From NCBI GenBank assembly GCA_015068725.1, contig SVKA01000017.1:1-36982 (forward strand): DNA of 36,982 nt. The letters are read 5' to 3'. Within the stretch, counting starts at the first letter, position 1. Every line of letters starts with the position of its first letter. Positions 25,472 through 33,404 of this stretch are shown here, one piece after another. The DNA is from Oscillospiraceae bacterium (lineage in GTDB: Bacteria > Bacillota > Clostridia > UBA1381 > UMGS1253). A program made the position numbers and the translations under genes. A model generated the notes under the pieces. The model was not told where the DNA came from. It was given only the letters and a program-made list of their open reading frames with translations, and searched no databases.

Positions 25472-25514
25472 AGTCTATGTCGCTCGCGAGGGAGTCCCTT
25501 GTGGGTGGCGTTGT

Positions 25515-25590
25515 GGGAGTTTAGCTCAGCTGGGAGAGCATCTGCCTTACAAGCAGAGGGTCACAGGTTCGAGCCCTGTAACTCCCACCA
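25515..25590 (+). tRNA. tRNA-Val(TAC)
   Basis: Cloverleaf with acceptor GGGAGTT/AACTCCC, anticodon loop CTTACAA, TTCGAGC T-loop and encoded CCA. Confidence 0.97.
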
Positions 25591-25594
25591 ATTT

Positions 25595-25671
25595 GGCCCG
25601 GTAGTTCAGTTGGTTAGAACGCCAGCCTGTCACGCTGGAGGTCGAGGGTTCGAGCCCCTTCCGGGTCGCCA
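25595..25671 (+). tRNA. tRNA-Asp(GTC)
   Basis: Acceptor GGCCCGG/CCGGGTC, anticodon loop CTGTCAC with GTC, G discriminator and encoded CCA. It lies four bases after tRNA-Val. Confidence 0.97.
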
Positions 25672-25717
25672 TCTTTTTTATAAAAGAAAAGTGCGTTTGG
25701 TGTTGTAAAACACAAAT

Positions 25718-25793
25718 GCCTCTGTAGCTCAGTCGGTAGAGCAGGGGACTGAAAATCCCCGTGTCGGTGGTTCGATTCCGCCCGGAGGCACCA
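25718..25793 (+). tRNA. tRNA-Phe(GAA)
   Basis: Acceptor GCCTCTG with the 3' arm CGGAGGC, anticodon loop CTGAAAA with GAA, and encoded CCA. Confidence 0.97.
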
Positions 25794-25798
25794 GCTAT

Positions 25799-25873
25799 GC
25801 GGGAGTGGCTCAGTGGTAGAGCGTCACCTTGCCAAGGTGAACGTCGCGAGTTCGAATCTCGTCTTCCGCTCCA
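25799..25873 (+). tRNA. tRNA-Gly(GCC)
   Basis: Acceptor GCGGGAG/CTTCCGC, anticodon loop TTGCCAA with GCC, and encoded CCA. It lies five bases after tRNA-Phe. Confidence 0.97.
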
Positions 25874-25878
25874 TTAAC

Positions 25879-25918
25879 AAATAAAAGGCGCATACCATAA
25901 AATTTGCGCCTTTTATTT
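25879..25918 (+). terminator. Terminator-like hairpin inside the tRNA cluster
   Basis: A 14-bp perfect stem, AAATAAAAGGCGCA (25879-25892) with TGCGCCTTTTATTT (25905-25918), has a T-rich 3' arm. It would end the Val-Asp-Phe-Gly transcript. Confidence 0.75.
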
Positions 25919-25973
25919 TAAAAAATAATCAAATTTGTGTTTGCTGCATATAATAGTTTTGTAGCGATAATAT

Positions 25974-26047
25974 GGCACCATAGCCAAGTGGTAAGGCAGA
26001 GGTCTGCAACACCTTCATCCCCGGTTCAAATCCGGGTGGTGCCTCCA
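25974..26047 (+). tRNA. tRNA-Cys(GCA)
   Basis: Acceptor GGCACCA/TGGTGCC, anticodon loop CTGCAAC with GCA, and encoded CCA. A possible weak promoter (-10 TATAAT at 25949-25954, no clear -35) lies upstream. Confidence 0.97.
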
Positions 26048-26052
26048 AATAT

Positions 26053-26127
26053 GGCCCGTTGGTCAAGCGGTTAAGACACCGCCCTTTCACGGCGGTAACA
26101 CGAGTTCGATTCTCGTACGGGTCACCA
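26053..26127 (+). tRNA. tRNA-Glu(TTC)
   Basis: Acceptor GGCCCGT/ACGGGTC, anticodon loop CTTTCAC with TTC, and encoded CCA. Confidence 0.97.
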
Positions 26128-26175
26128 AACAAAATGTCGGGCAGCTGTCAATTTATTGGCAGCGCCTAACCATTT

Positions 26176-26252
26176 GGGCCTTTAGCTCAGTTGGTTAGAG
26201 CAACCGGCTCATAACCGGTTGGTCCGGGGTTCGAGTCCCTGAAGGCCCACCA
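26176..26252 (+). tRNA. tRNA-Met(CAT), probably elongator
   Basis: Acceptor GGGCCTT/AAGGCCC with a first base pair of G-C, anticodon loop CTCATAA and encoded CCA. A paired first base and no run of three G-C pairs in the anticodon stem argue against an initiator. A short hairpin (GCTGTC/GGCAGC) lies between it and tRNA-Glu. Confidence 0.93.
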
Positions 26253-26283
26253 AAAAAGACATCCCGAACGGATGTCTTTTTTT
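26252..26283 (+). terminator. Terminator of the tRNA cluster
   Basis: AAAAAAGACATCC (26252-26264), a CGAAC loop, then GGATGTC and TTTTTTT (26270-26283). Confidence 0.92.
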
Positions 26284-26327
26284 CATGGTCTTTCCTTTAC
26301 CTGTTCATCCTGCCTTAAAAATTTTTA

Positions 26328-26356
26328 TTGAAAACATCACGCTTTTGTGATATAAT
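26328..26356 (+). promoter_or_regulatory. Promoter of the DMT transporter gene
   Basis: TTGAAA (26328-26333), a 17-nt spacer and TATAAT (26351-26356) lie 62 bases ahead of the ATG. Confidence 0.65.
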
Positions 26357-26418
26357 TTTTTCGTCAAATAATGGCATAAAAACCAATATTATTCAAAAAC
26401 GTAAGGAGAGAAAATTTT

Positions 26419-27330
26419 ATGTGGTTATTTTTTACCATTTCCACAACTCTGTTATGGGGTTTGGCAGAGCTTTTTTATAAAAAAGGCTCACATGAAGACA
26501 GAAAGTATGATCATCTAAGAGTTTGTGTTTTAGTCGGCGCAGTAATGGGAATTCATGCAATATTTACACTGCTGACCTCTGACATAGCATATGACCCAAT
26601 GAATCTTATTATGTACTTACCTGTTTCGCTTTGTTATATTTTGTCTATGGCGTGCTCTTTCTTTGGTATCAGATTTATCGAAGAATCTTTGGCAGACCCG
26701 ATTGAAAACACTGCCGGCGCAATGTGCTCTTTATTGTGCGTAATTTTCCTTGGCGAAAGCATTTCGCCTGCTATATGGTTTGCAATCGCACTTACCGTGG
26801 TTGGTATTATCGGCGTAAGCTATACCGAGCGCAGTGCAGAGGTAAACAGGTCTAAAAAGCTTGGCAAGCGTCTCGCTATAATTGCTTTTGCTATGCCATT
26901 TTGCTATGCAATAATTGATGCACTCGGAAGCTTTCTTGATATTTTCTTCCTCGAAATTGAGCACAGTCCTCTTATCGGTGTAACAGAGGCCAATATCGAG
27001 CTTGTGGCAAATGTATCCTATGAGTTGACCTTTGCTATTTGTGCTGTTATTTTGTTTGTGTTTATGAAATTGAGGCATGTTAAGTTTGAGCTTCCAAAGC
27101 AGGGCGATAAAATTGCCGCTGCCGTTTGTGAAACTGCAGGTCAGCTGACATATGTATATGCAATGAGCGGCAACGGAGCTATTGCAGCACCAATTCTTTC
27201 ATGCGTATGCGTGGTATCACTTGTGTTGTCCAGAATATTCTTAAAAGAAAAGCTTACAAAAAAGCAGTATCTGTTTATCAGCATCATTGTACTCGGCATT
27301 TTGATGCTTGCGGTTTTAGAAGGAGAATAA
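26419..27330 (+). CDS. DMT superfamily (EamA-like) transporter
   Basis: This is a 303-residue integral membrane protein with about ten hydrophobic segments in two EamA-like halves. Each half has the inner GESISPAIWFAI / LKEKLTKKQYLFI pattern that closes an EamA repeat. Such proteins export or import small metabolites, but the substrate cannot be read from sequence. An AAGGAGAG ribosome site and its own promoter and terminator make it monocistronic. Confidence 0.85.
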   Translation: MWLFFTISTTLLWGLAELFYKKGSHEDRKYDHLRVCVLVGAVMGIHAIFTLLTSDIAYDPMNLIMYLPVSLCYILSMACSFFGIRFIEESLADPIENTAGAMCSLLCVIFLGESISPAIWFAIALTVVGIIGVSYTERSAEVNRSKKLGKRLAIIAFAMPFCYAIIDALGSFLDIFFLEIEHSPLIGVTEANIELVANVSYELTFAICAVILFVFMKLRHVKFELPKQGDKIAAAVCETAGQLTYVYAMSGNGAIAAPILSCVCVVSLVLSRIFLKEKLTKKQYLFISIIVLGILMLAVLEGE

Positions 27331-27347
27331 ATCAGCGCAGAAAAAAC

Positions 27348-27377
27348 AAAAAACCCTATCAACTGATAGGGTTTTTT
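27348..27377. terminator. Bidirectional terminator between convergent genes
   Basis: CCCTATC (27354-27360), an AACT loop, then GATAGGG (27365-27371), flanked by AAAAAA on the left and TTTTTT on the right. Confidence 0.85.
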
Positions 27378-27383
27378 ACATTA

Positions 27384-28220
27384 TTATAAATAAAAGTCGT
27401 GGTTTTTGATTGAAATATAGAATTTTCTGTTTCTTGCTATCCAGTTACTTGACGCAATTCGCGGATTGAAAAAATACAGACTGTTTCCGACTGTGTTTTC
27501 GCCTCTTAGTGCACGCTTTGCACTTATAACGCTTTCATTTGACGGAATGTTGTATATCGCACCGTTCATAATCGGCTGAAACTGTACGCCGTTTTTTCTG
27601 TCAAAAATAACATCATAAATCGTATTCGGAAAACTTGGTGATGCTACTCTGTTTAAGACAACGTTACCGACACCGATTTTTCCTCTTGCAGGCTCACCCT
27701 CACTTTCGGCATGTATAATTCTTGCAAGCCACAAGACCTCATCATTTGTATACGTTTTGTCTACCTTTGCTTCATCAATAACAACGCCGTCTTTGTCTAT
27801 AAGAACATTATAATATTTTTTGTCCCAGTCAACATTTGCGCCAAGACTTTCGCCCACAAATCTCACGGGCACAAACAACCTTCCGTTTATAACCGGAGTA
27901 TTTGCATCGAGCTGCACTTCTTCATCATTTATATATGCATAATTTTTGTCTTCAAATAATTTGATTGTAGTATCTGCTTGCTTTATTGTTGCGCTGCACT
28001 CTTCATCATTCCACTCTATACTGTCAACGCCGAGCGCCTCGCTTACAAAGCGTATCGGCACGTATGCTCTTCCCGATTCAACAAATGCTCTTTCGTCCAT
28101 TTTTATAAAGCTTCCGTTTACAACAATATCAACCGGTATGTCCTTGTCCGCAGTCCTGTAAGCGTGAGCATTTTGACAAATCAAGAGCATAGAAAATAAA
28201 ATTATTAAAAACTTTTTCAT
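27384..28220 (-). CDS. Secreted SleB-type cell-wall hydrolase with N-terminal stalk domain
   Basis: The 278-residue precursor has a signal peptide cut after about AHA (residues 18-20). A copper-amine-oxidase-N-type stalk region follows (about 30-145) with two related blocks, SGRAYVPIRFVSEALG and NGRLFVPVRFVGESLG. The C-terminal Hydrolase_2 domain (about 155-278) has WLARIIHAESEGEP, the catalytic glutamate being in HAESEGE, and GVGNVVLNRV. The domain is a lytic transglycosylase/amidase-like fold of the spore cortex-lytic SleB/CwlJ family. It may act in germination or in vegetative wall turnover; the usual SleB peptidoglycan-binding domain is replaced here by the stalk. It is monocistronic and divergent from walR. 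Confidence 0.88.
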   Translation of the reverse strand: MKKFLIILFSMLLICQNAHAYRTADKDIPVDIVVNGSFIKMDERAFVESGRAYVPIRFVSEALGVDSIEWNDEECSATIKQADTTIKLFEDKNYAYINDEEVQLDANTPVINGRLFVPVRFVGESLGANVDWDKKYYNVLIDKDGVVIDEAKVDKTYTNDEVLWLARIIHAESEGEPARGKIGVGNVVLNRVASPSFPNTIYDVIFDRKNGVQFQPIMNGAIYNIPSNESVISAKRALRGENTVGNSLYFFNPRIASSNWIARNRKFYISIKNHDFYL

Positions 28221-28292
28221 TTTTCAAAACCCCCTGTGGTTATTGCTACACCTGTATTAAATACTAACCCCCCCTTGGCAATACCTACGTTG

Positions 28293-28321
28293 ATGATATC
28301 ATATTATGTAAACTTTTGCAA
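28293..28321 (-). promoter_or_regulatory. Probable promoter of the SleB-like gene
   Basis: On the minus strand, TTGCAA (28321-28316), a 17-nt spacer and TATCAT (28298-28293) lie 73 bases ahead of the start. A G7 run follows in the leader at 28275-28269, and GGGGG serves near the ribosome site. A sporulation sigma factor promoter cannot be excluded. Confidence 0.4.
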
Positions 28322-28423
28322 GCCAAAATATTTTCCACACTCTCCAAAATGCCGAAAAACAGTAAATAAATTGGGTTTTTTGGGTTTTTTACAGAAAAAT
28401 AGATGAAAAAAATACAATTTTCC

Positions 28424-28452
28424 TTGAAAATTCTATTAATCTTTGATACAAT
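28424..28452 (+). promoter_or_regulatory. Promoter of walR-walK
   Basis: TTGAAA (28424-28429), a 17-nt spacer and TACAAT (28447-28452) lie 45 bases ahead of the response regulator. One DnaA-box-like TTTTCCACA is at 28331-28339, and TTGGGTTTTT occurs twice in tandem at 28371-28390. Confidence 0.6.
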
Positions 28453-28497
28453 GTTAATATATAACGATTATATTTTTTAAAAACGGAGGTAACTGTT

Positions 28498-29205
28498 ATG
28501 GACAGACTCGTACTAATCGTAGATGACGAAAGACCTATTGTTGACATATTAAAATACAATTTAGAAAAAGACGGATATCAGACTATCGAGGCATATGACG
28601 GTGAGATGGCGCTTGATATGGCTCTTACAAGAAATCCTGATATAATACTTTTGGACGTAATGCTTCCAAAGATGGACGGTTTCGAGGTTTGCCGCAAGGT
28701 GAGAGAAAAAAAACCGTCTACCCCGATTTTAATGCTTACCGCACGCGAGGAAGAGGTTGATAAAGTATTAGGACTCGAGCTTGGTGCTGATGACTATATA
28801 ACAAAGCCGTTCTCTGTTCGCGAGCTTATGGCAAGAGTAAAGGCAAATCTTAGAAGAACATCATCAGAAACCGACTCTTCTGCTCCATCCTCGAGTGCTA
28901 TAAATGCAGGACGTATAGTTATAAATTTAGACAGATATGAGGTAAGCCGCGACGGAACAGTGGTAGACCTTACCCTTCGCGAATTTGAGCTTTTAAAATT
29001 TTTGGCAACTCAGCCCGACAAAGTATTTACCCGTGAAATGCTGCTTGAAAAGGTATGGGGATATGAGTATTACGGCGATGTAAGAACAGTTGACGTCACG
29101 ATAAGACGTCTTCGTGAAAAAATTGAAGACGACCCGAGCATACCAAACTTTATCGTTACAAAGCGCGGCGTTGGATATTGCTTTAATAAGGATAATATTA
29201 AATAA
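28498..29205 (+). CDS. walR: OmpR/PhoB-family response regulator, WalR-like
   Basis: This 235-residue DNA-binding regulator has a receiver domain (1-120) with the acidic pair Asp9-Asp10, phospho-acceptor Asp53 in [11 protein letters not shown] and the conserved lysine in [10 protein letters not shown] winged-helix domain follows (about 135-232) with [12 protein letters not shown] and [16 protein letters not shown]. Close match to the WalR/VicR pattern and linkage to a PAS/HAMP kinase near the origin suggest the essential cell-wall homeostasis system; a PhoP-type role is the alternative. GGAGGT precedes the ATG. A short GGGCG/CGCCC hairpin (29221-29243) lies in the gap to the kinase. Confidence 0.88.
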   Translation: MDRLVLIVDDERPIVDILKYNLEKDGYQTIEAYDGEMALDMALTRNPDIILLDVMLPKMDGFEVCRKVREKKPSTPILMLTAREEEVDKVLGLELGADDYITKPFSVRELMARVKANLRRTSSETDSSAPSSSAINAGRIVINLDRYEVSRDGTVVDLTLREFELLKFLATQPDKVFTREMLLEKVWGYEYYGDVRTVDVTIRRLREKIEDDPSIPNFIVTKRGVGYCFNKDNIK

Positions 29206-29276
29206 TGAAATAATTTTCATAGGGCGGCTTATACAGTCGCCCTTATAAGTATAAAAATTGCGCACGGTGAAAGATT

Positions 29277-31079
29277 ATGTTTAAAAGCTTACAATGGAAA
29301 ATCGTAATAATGTTTTTGCTTCTCGTTTTATCGGTCATGATTGTGGCAGGCACAGTTCTTATGACAAAGGTCGGGGAGTTTTATTCGCAGCGCTTTGCAA
29401 ACGATATGAATGTGGTATTTAATGACCCACAGTTTACAAATCAGCTTACCGCCGCATCTGAGGACGAAAATCTTTTACCAAAACTATCACAGATAATAAC
29501 CACCTATTCGGACGCAGGAAGACTTGGAATAAATCAAAACAGAAACTACTATATCCTTGATGCAAAAACGGCAGGTTATCTGGACGGCTCTGACCCGCAG
29601 ACAGGAGATTTGCTCGAAAAAACACCAAATATAATTGCAGCAATGAGCGGCCAGATAGGAAATACTATAAACAGTCAGAATAATTTTATGGATTATGCTT
29701 ATCCTGTCATAAAGGATTCTGGCGTAAAATACGTTATTTATATAAAGGATAACAAAGACGAGGTTGCAGGCGTTATAGAAAGCATATTTATTATAATTTT
29801 GCAGGCTATCGGCTGGGGCGTATTTATATCGCTTATACTTGGATATTTTCTTTCAAAAAACATTACAAAGCCAATATTAACACTTACCAGACGCGCCGAA
29901 AAGCTTGCTCGCTTTGAGGAGCCCGACAGCTTTGTAAGCGCAAAAAAATCAGATGACGAAATCGGAATTTTGTCCGATACCTTTAACTTTATGTCAAAAG
30001 AGCTTTTTAACACGCTTGCGCAAATTGAAGCCGAAAAAACAAAAATGGAAACTATTTTAGTAAACCTTACTGACGGCGTAATTGCTTTTGACTTAAATGG
30101 AAAAATCATTCATATAAATCCTGCAGCAAAAAGAATGCTCTCAATTTTTAACCCCAATATCGTCGAATTTAATCAATTTTTTGAAGATATTGGCGCAAAA
30201 ATCAATATGGGCGATATAATATATCTTGAAAGAAAAAAGACCTTTGAGAGAAGTATACATCTAAATTCACAGATTTTGAAAGCATTTTTTGCGGCATTTA
30301 CACTTGATAATGATAAAGAAACAGGCAAAATCGGCGGTATAGTCGTTGCAATTCAGGATATTACAAAACAGCAAAAGCTTGATAATTCACGTCGCGAATT
30401 TGTAGCAAATGTATCTCACGAGCTTCGCACACCTCTTACGACAGTAAAATCGTATACTGAAACACTTATGGATTCGATGAGTGATGACAATATGGAAAAG
30501 CGCTTTTTAGAGGTTATAAACTCCGAAGTTGACAGAATGACAAGAATAGTTAAGGATTTACTCACGCTTTCACGCCTTGACCACAGCAAAGATACATTAA
30601 AGAAAGATACAATTGATTTGCGCGCGCTTATAAGTGGAGTAGTTGAAAAGCTTTCACTTACTGCAAAAGAGCATAAACACAATCTCACGTGTTCATTTAC
30701 GACAGAAATTCCTTCATATATCGGCGATAAGGATAAAATCGAACAAGTGCTTATAAATCTTGTATCAAACTCTATAAAATATACTCCTGACGGCGGTGTT
30801 ATAGAGGTTTTTGCAGGAAAAATATATAATGAAATATATATAAAGGTCAAAGACAATGGTATCGGTATTCCAAAAGCTGATATTAAAAGAATTTTCGAAA
30901 GATTTTACAGAGTTGATAAAGCAAGAACGAGAAAAATGGGTGGTACGGGACTTGGTCTTGCGATTGCAAAAGAAATTATTGAAGCTCACGGCGGAAAAAT
31001 ATCTATACAATCCGATACGGGTATGGGCTGTGATGTGATGATAACATTTCCCATAAAAAAAGAAAAAAATAAAAAATAG
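29277..31079 (+). CDS. walK: Sensor histidine kinase, WalK-like
   Basis: This is a 600-residue membrane kinase. It has TM1 (about 7-29), an extracytoplasmic sensor loop (30-168), TM2 (about 169-191), a HAMP domain (about 192-244) and a PAS domain (about 255-365). The dimerisation/phospho-acceptor helix is ANVSHELRTPL with His381, and the ATPase domain has INLVSNSIKYTP, DNGIGIP and GGTGLGLAIAKEI. The TM-loop-TM-HAMP-PAS-HisKA-HATPase order is that of WalK. The accessory genes walH/walI/walJ usually found downstream are absent; a strong terminator follows at once. Confidence 0.9.
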   Translation: MFKSLQWKIVIMFLLLVLSVMIVAGTVLMTKVGEFYSQRFANDMNVVFNDPQFTNQLTAASEDENLLPKLSQIITTYSDAGRLGINQNRNYYILDAKTAGYLDGSDPQTGDLLEKTPNIIAAMSGQIGNTINSQNNFMDYAYPVIKDSGVKYVIYIKDNKDEVAGVIESIFIIILQAIGWGVFISLILGYFLSKNITKPILTLTRRAEKLARFEEPDSFVSAKKSDDEIGILSDTFNFMSKELFNTLAQIEAEKTKMETILVNLTDGVIAFDLNGKIIHINPAAKRMLSIFNPNIVEFNQFFEDIGAKINMGDIIYLERKKTFERSIHLNSQILKAFFAAFTLDNDKETGKIGGIVVAIQDITKQQKLDNSRREFVANVSHELRTPLTTVKSYTETLMDSMSDDNMEKRFLEVINSEVDRMTRIVKDLLTLSRLDHSKDTLKKDTIDLRALISGVVEKLSLTAKEHKHNLTCSFTTEIPSYIGDKDKIEQVLINLVSNSIKYTPDGGVIEVFAGKIYNEIYIKVKDNGIGIPKADIKRIFERFYRVDKARTRKMGGTGLGLAIAKEIIEAHGGKISIQSDTGMGCDVMITFPIKKEKNKK

Positions 31080-31086
31080 TTATTAT

Positions 31087-31133
31087 AAAAAAGGGATGAA
31101 CGAAAAATAATATTTTTCGTTCATCCCTTTTTT
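31087..31133 (+). terminator. Strong terminator of walRK
   Basis: A long near-perfect palindrome, with GGGATGAACGAAAAAT in the left arm and its complement in the right, is preceded by A6 and followed by T6. Confidence 0.9.
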
Positions 31134-31237
31134 GATTTGTTTAATAATTATTTTCTATTTGTTCATAACAGTGTCATAATTAGAGTCTATAATAAATATC
31201 GTAGCAGAAGAAATCTTCTTCATATATTTCCCCTAAA

Positions 31238-31278
31238 AAATACAAAAACGCTGTGAAAAACACAGCGTTTTTGTATTT
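31238..31278 (-). terminator. Terminator of the Dabb gene
   Basis: AAATACAAAAACGCTGTG (31238-31255) pairs with CACAGCGTTTTTGTATTT (31261-31278) across an A5 loop. On the minus strand it begins at the Dabb stop codon and ends T-rich. Confidence 0.85.
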
Positions 31279-31583
31279 TAAAACTCATAATCAACGGCAG
31301 TTCTTGATATACGGATATCCTTTACAAATTCTGATACTTTTTTATGCTCGGGATGAACTTTGTAGCGATTAAGCGCATCAAAATCTTCAAATTCACTTAT
31401 AAGACATGTATCATACGCACACTCATCACCACAGTCAATATTTATTCCAACCTCGAGTGCTTTTATCTCGGTTACAACACCTACCAGGGCTTCAAGCTTT
31501 TCTTTTATCATTTTCGCATTTTCAAGCTTTGTTCTGCCACATGCTTCATCTTTTAATTTCCACATAATAACGTGCTTTACCAT
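31278..31583 (-). CDS. Dabb-family (stress-responsive A/B barrel) protein
   Basis: This 101-residue ferredoxin-like A/B barrel protein has the family's opening VKHVIMWKLKDEA, a central YDTCLISEFEDFDALNRY and the HPEHKKVSEFVKDI helix. Dabb proteins dimerise; some are enzymes or stress proteins in plants and bacteria, but the bacterial single-domain members are mostly uncharacterised. AAAGGAG precedes the ATG. It is transcribed away from dnaA and occupies the place where rpmH is found in many Firmicutes. Confidence 0.85.
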   Translation of the reverse strand: MVKHVIMWKLKDEACGRTKLENAKMIKEKLEALVGVVTEIKALEVGINIDCGDECAYDTCLISEFEDFDALNRYKVHPEHKKVSEFVKDIRISRTAVDYEF

Positions 31584-31617
31584 TTTTTCAAATCTCCTTT
31601 TAAAGTAATATACATAT

Positions 31618-31646
31618 ATTATAATTTATATTTATTTTATCGTCAA
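31618..31646 (-). promoter_or_regulatory. Promoter of the Dabb gene
   Basis: On the minus strand, TTGACG (31646-31641), a 17-nt spacer and TATAAT (31623-31618) lie 35 bases ahead of the start. Confidence 0.7.
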
Positions 31647-31672
31647 CTTATAAATAATATTAATTTTAACTC

Positions 31673-31701
31673 TTGCTTAATTTTTATTTATTTGATATAA
31701 T
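31673..31701 (+). promoter_or_regulatory. Probable dnaA promoter
   Basis: TTGCTT (31673-31678), a 17-nt spacer and TATAAT (31696-31701) would give a leader of about 320 bases carrying all the upstream DnaA boxes. This suggests DnaA autoregulation. Confidence 0.6.
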
Positions 31702-31808
31702 ATAAAAGGATATTTGTCATTATATAAAATTAATTTTGTATCGTTTTTTGCTTATTTTTAAAAGTGGATTTTATAAGCAAAAACCATAAATACAATATAT
31801 AGTTTTTA

Positions 31809-31945
31809 TGTGGTAAAAATAAATTGAAATTTTTAATTTAATCACATTTTTATCCACAATAAAATTATTATAAAAAGTGCGGTTTTTAAAGGTTTTTTTA
31901 ATTATAAAAAATTTTTTCCACAAATGTTTATAACTATGTGGATAA
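31809..31945. other. oriC, dnaA-upstream part (DnaA boxes)
   Basis: Exact TTWTNCACA boxes are TTATCCACA (31850-31858, +), TTTTCCACA (31914-31922, +) and TTATCCACA on the minus strand (31945-31937). One-mismatch boxes are at 31817-31809 (-) and 31838-31846 (+). The DNA is extremely AT-rich. Bipartite origins flanking dnaA are the rule in Bacillus and relatives. Confidence 0.8.
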
Positions 31946-32028
31946 CTTTTAAAAAGTTTTACTATACAACAACTTGTTTTTACATAAATCTGATAAAAGA
32001 AATAATTATTTTTTAAGGAGTTTTTTTG

Positions 32029-33378
32029 ATGCAAGTAACACAAATCTGGGAGAATATTTTAAAGCTTATAGAGCCTGAGGTAACAAACTTAGCTTTTACT
32101 ACATGGTTTAAGGATATAAGACCTGTAGCCATTGATGATAAAACAATTATTTTATCAGTTTCAAATGACCTTGTTTTATCAACAATAAAAAGAAGGTATA
32201 TCGAGCTTATAAAAAATTGTGTAAATTCGCTGATTGGCGAAGATTACAATATAAACTTTGTTATTGGTGATAATTATGAACCAAAACAGCAACTGTCAAG
32301 CCTTGATATTTTAAATAATAATTTAAATCAAAATGTATCAGATGATAATTCTTACATAAATTCGAGATACACATTTGAAACATTTGTCGTAGGAAATTCG
32401 AACTATTTTGCGCACGCTGCGGCGGTTGCGGTTGCAGAAGCTCCTGCGCAGGCATATAATCCATTATTTTTATATGGTGATTCAGGACTTGGAAAAACAC
32501 ATCTTATGCACGCGATTGCAAATTATGCAAAAATTATAAATCCGTCATCAAAAATAGTTTATATTTCCTCAGAAAAATTTACAAATGAGCTTGTAACTGC
32601 AATTTCAACGAGAACGACATCTCAGTTTCGCTCAAAATACAGAAATGCGGATATACTTTTAATTGACGATATACAGTTTCTTGCGGGAAAGGAAATGGCA
32701 CAGGAGGAGTTTTTCCATACTTTTAATGACCTTTATAACGCAAATAAACAGATAGTGCTTACAAGCGACCGTCTTCCGCGTGAAATACCTACGCTTGAGG
32801 ACCGTTTACGTACAAGATTTGAAAGTGGACTTATAGGAGATATAAAACCACCCGATTATGAAACAAGAATTGCTATTTTGCAAAAAATGGCAGAGCAGAA
32901 CAGAGTCGAAGTGCCATACGATGTATATTGTTATATGGCAGATAATATCAAATCAAATATACGTGAGCTTGAAGGCGCACTTACAAGAATTATATCTTAT
33001 TCAAGAATAACCGGTAAAATTATTGATATGGACCTTGCAGTAGAATCACTTTCCACTGTTATTGAACAAAAAGGAGTAATAAGAATTACTGCAAAATCAA
33101 TAAATGAAGCCGTATCAAAATATTATAATATTCCGATTGAAGATATAAAGGGAAAAAGAAAAACTCAGGATATTGCTGATGCAAGACAAGTTGCAATGTA
33201 TCTTTGCAGAAAGCTTACGGATATGTCTTTTGTGGTAATTGGTAAAGAATATAGCGGAAGACACTATACAACGGTAATGCACGCAGTTGATAATATTGAA
33301 GAAAGTATAAAAACAAACAGTGAGGTTGCACTTGCAGTTGAAACTATGACAAAGCAACTTAAAACAATCCTTGGTTAA
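32029..33378 (+). CDS. dnaA: Chromosomal replication initiator DnaA
   Basis: DnaA is an AAA+ ATPase that binds DnaA boxes, opens oriC and loads the helicase. The 449-residue protein has domain I (1-80), a short linker (about 80-110) and an AAA+ domain with Walker A GDSGLGKTH (150-158) and Walker B ILLIDDIQFLAGKE. The C-terminal DNA-binding domain carries the signature SGRHYTTVMHAVDNI. I chose ATG 32029 with AAGGAG at 32015-32020; the adjacent TTG at 32026 is possible but less likely. Confidence 0.98.
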   Translation: MQVTQIWENILKLIEPEVTNLAFTTWFKDIRPVAIDDKTIILSVSNDLVLSTIKRRYIELIKNCVNSLIGEDYNINFVIGDNYEPKQQLSSLDILNNNLNQNVSDDNSYINSRYTFETFVVGNSNYFAHAAAVAVAEAPAQAYNPLFLYGDSGLGKTHLMHAIANYAKIINPSSKIVYISSEKFTNELVTAISTRTTSQFRSKYRNADILLIDDIQFLAGKEMAQEEFFHTFNDLYNANKQIVLTSDRLPREIPTLEDRLRTRFESGLIGDIKPPDYETRIAILQKMAEQNRVEVPYDVYCYMADNIKSNIRELEGALTRIISYSRITGKIIDMDLAVESLSTVIEQKGVIRITAKSINEAVSKYYNIPIEDIKGKRKTQDIADARQVAMYLCRKLTDMSFVVIGKEYSGRHYTTVMHAVDNIEESIKTNSEVALAVETMTKQLKTILG

Positions 33379-33404
33379 AAGTTTTTCATATTCTTATGTT
33401 GATA

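Noticed and set aside
25407-25708. Open frames running through tRNA-Val and tRNA-Asp
   Set aside because: They overlap complete cloverleaf tRNA genes and a stable-RNA promoter.
25515-26252. Regularly spaced repeats that might suggest a CRISPR array
   Set aside because: Each unit folds as a different tRNA with its own anticodon; there is no constant repeat with variable spacers. No CRISPR array was seen anywhere in the window.
28269-28275. G7 tract on the minus strand in the SleB-gene leader as a phase-variation switch
   Set aside because: It is a single homopolymer outside the promoter core and coding region. With no length variants to compare, it stays an unremarkable tract.
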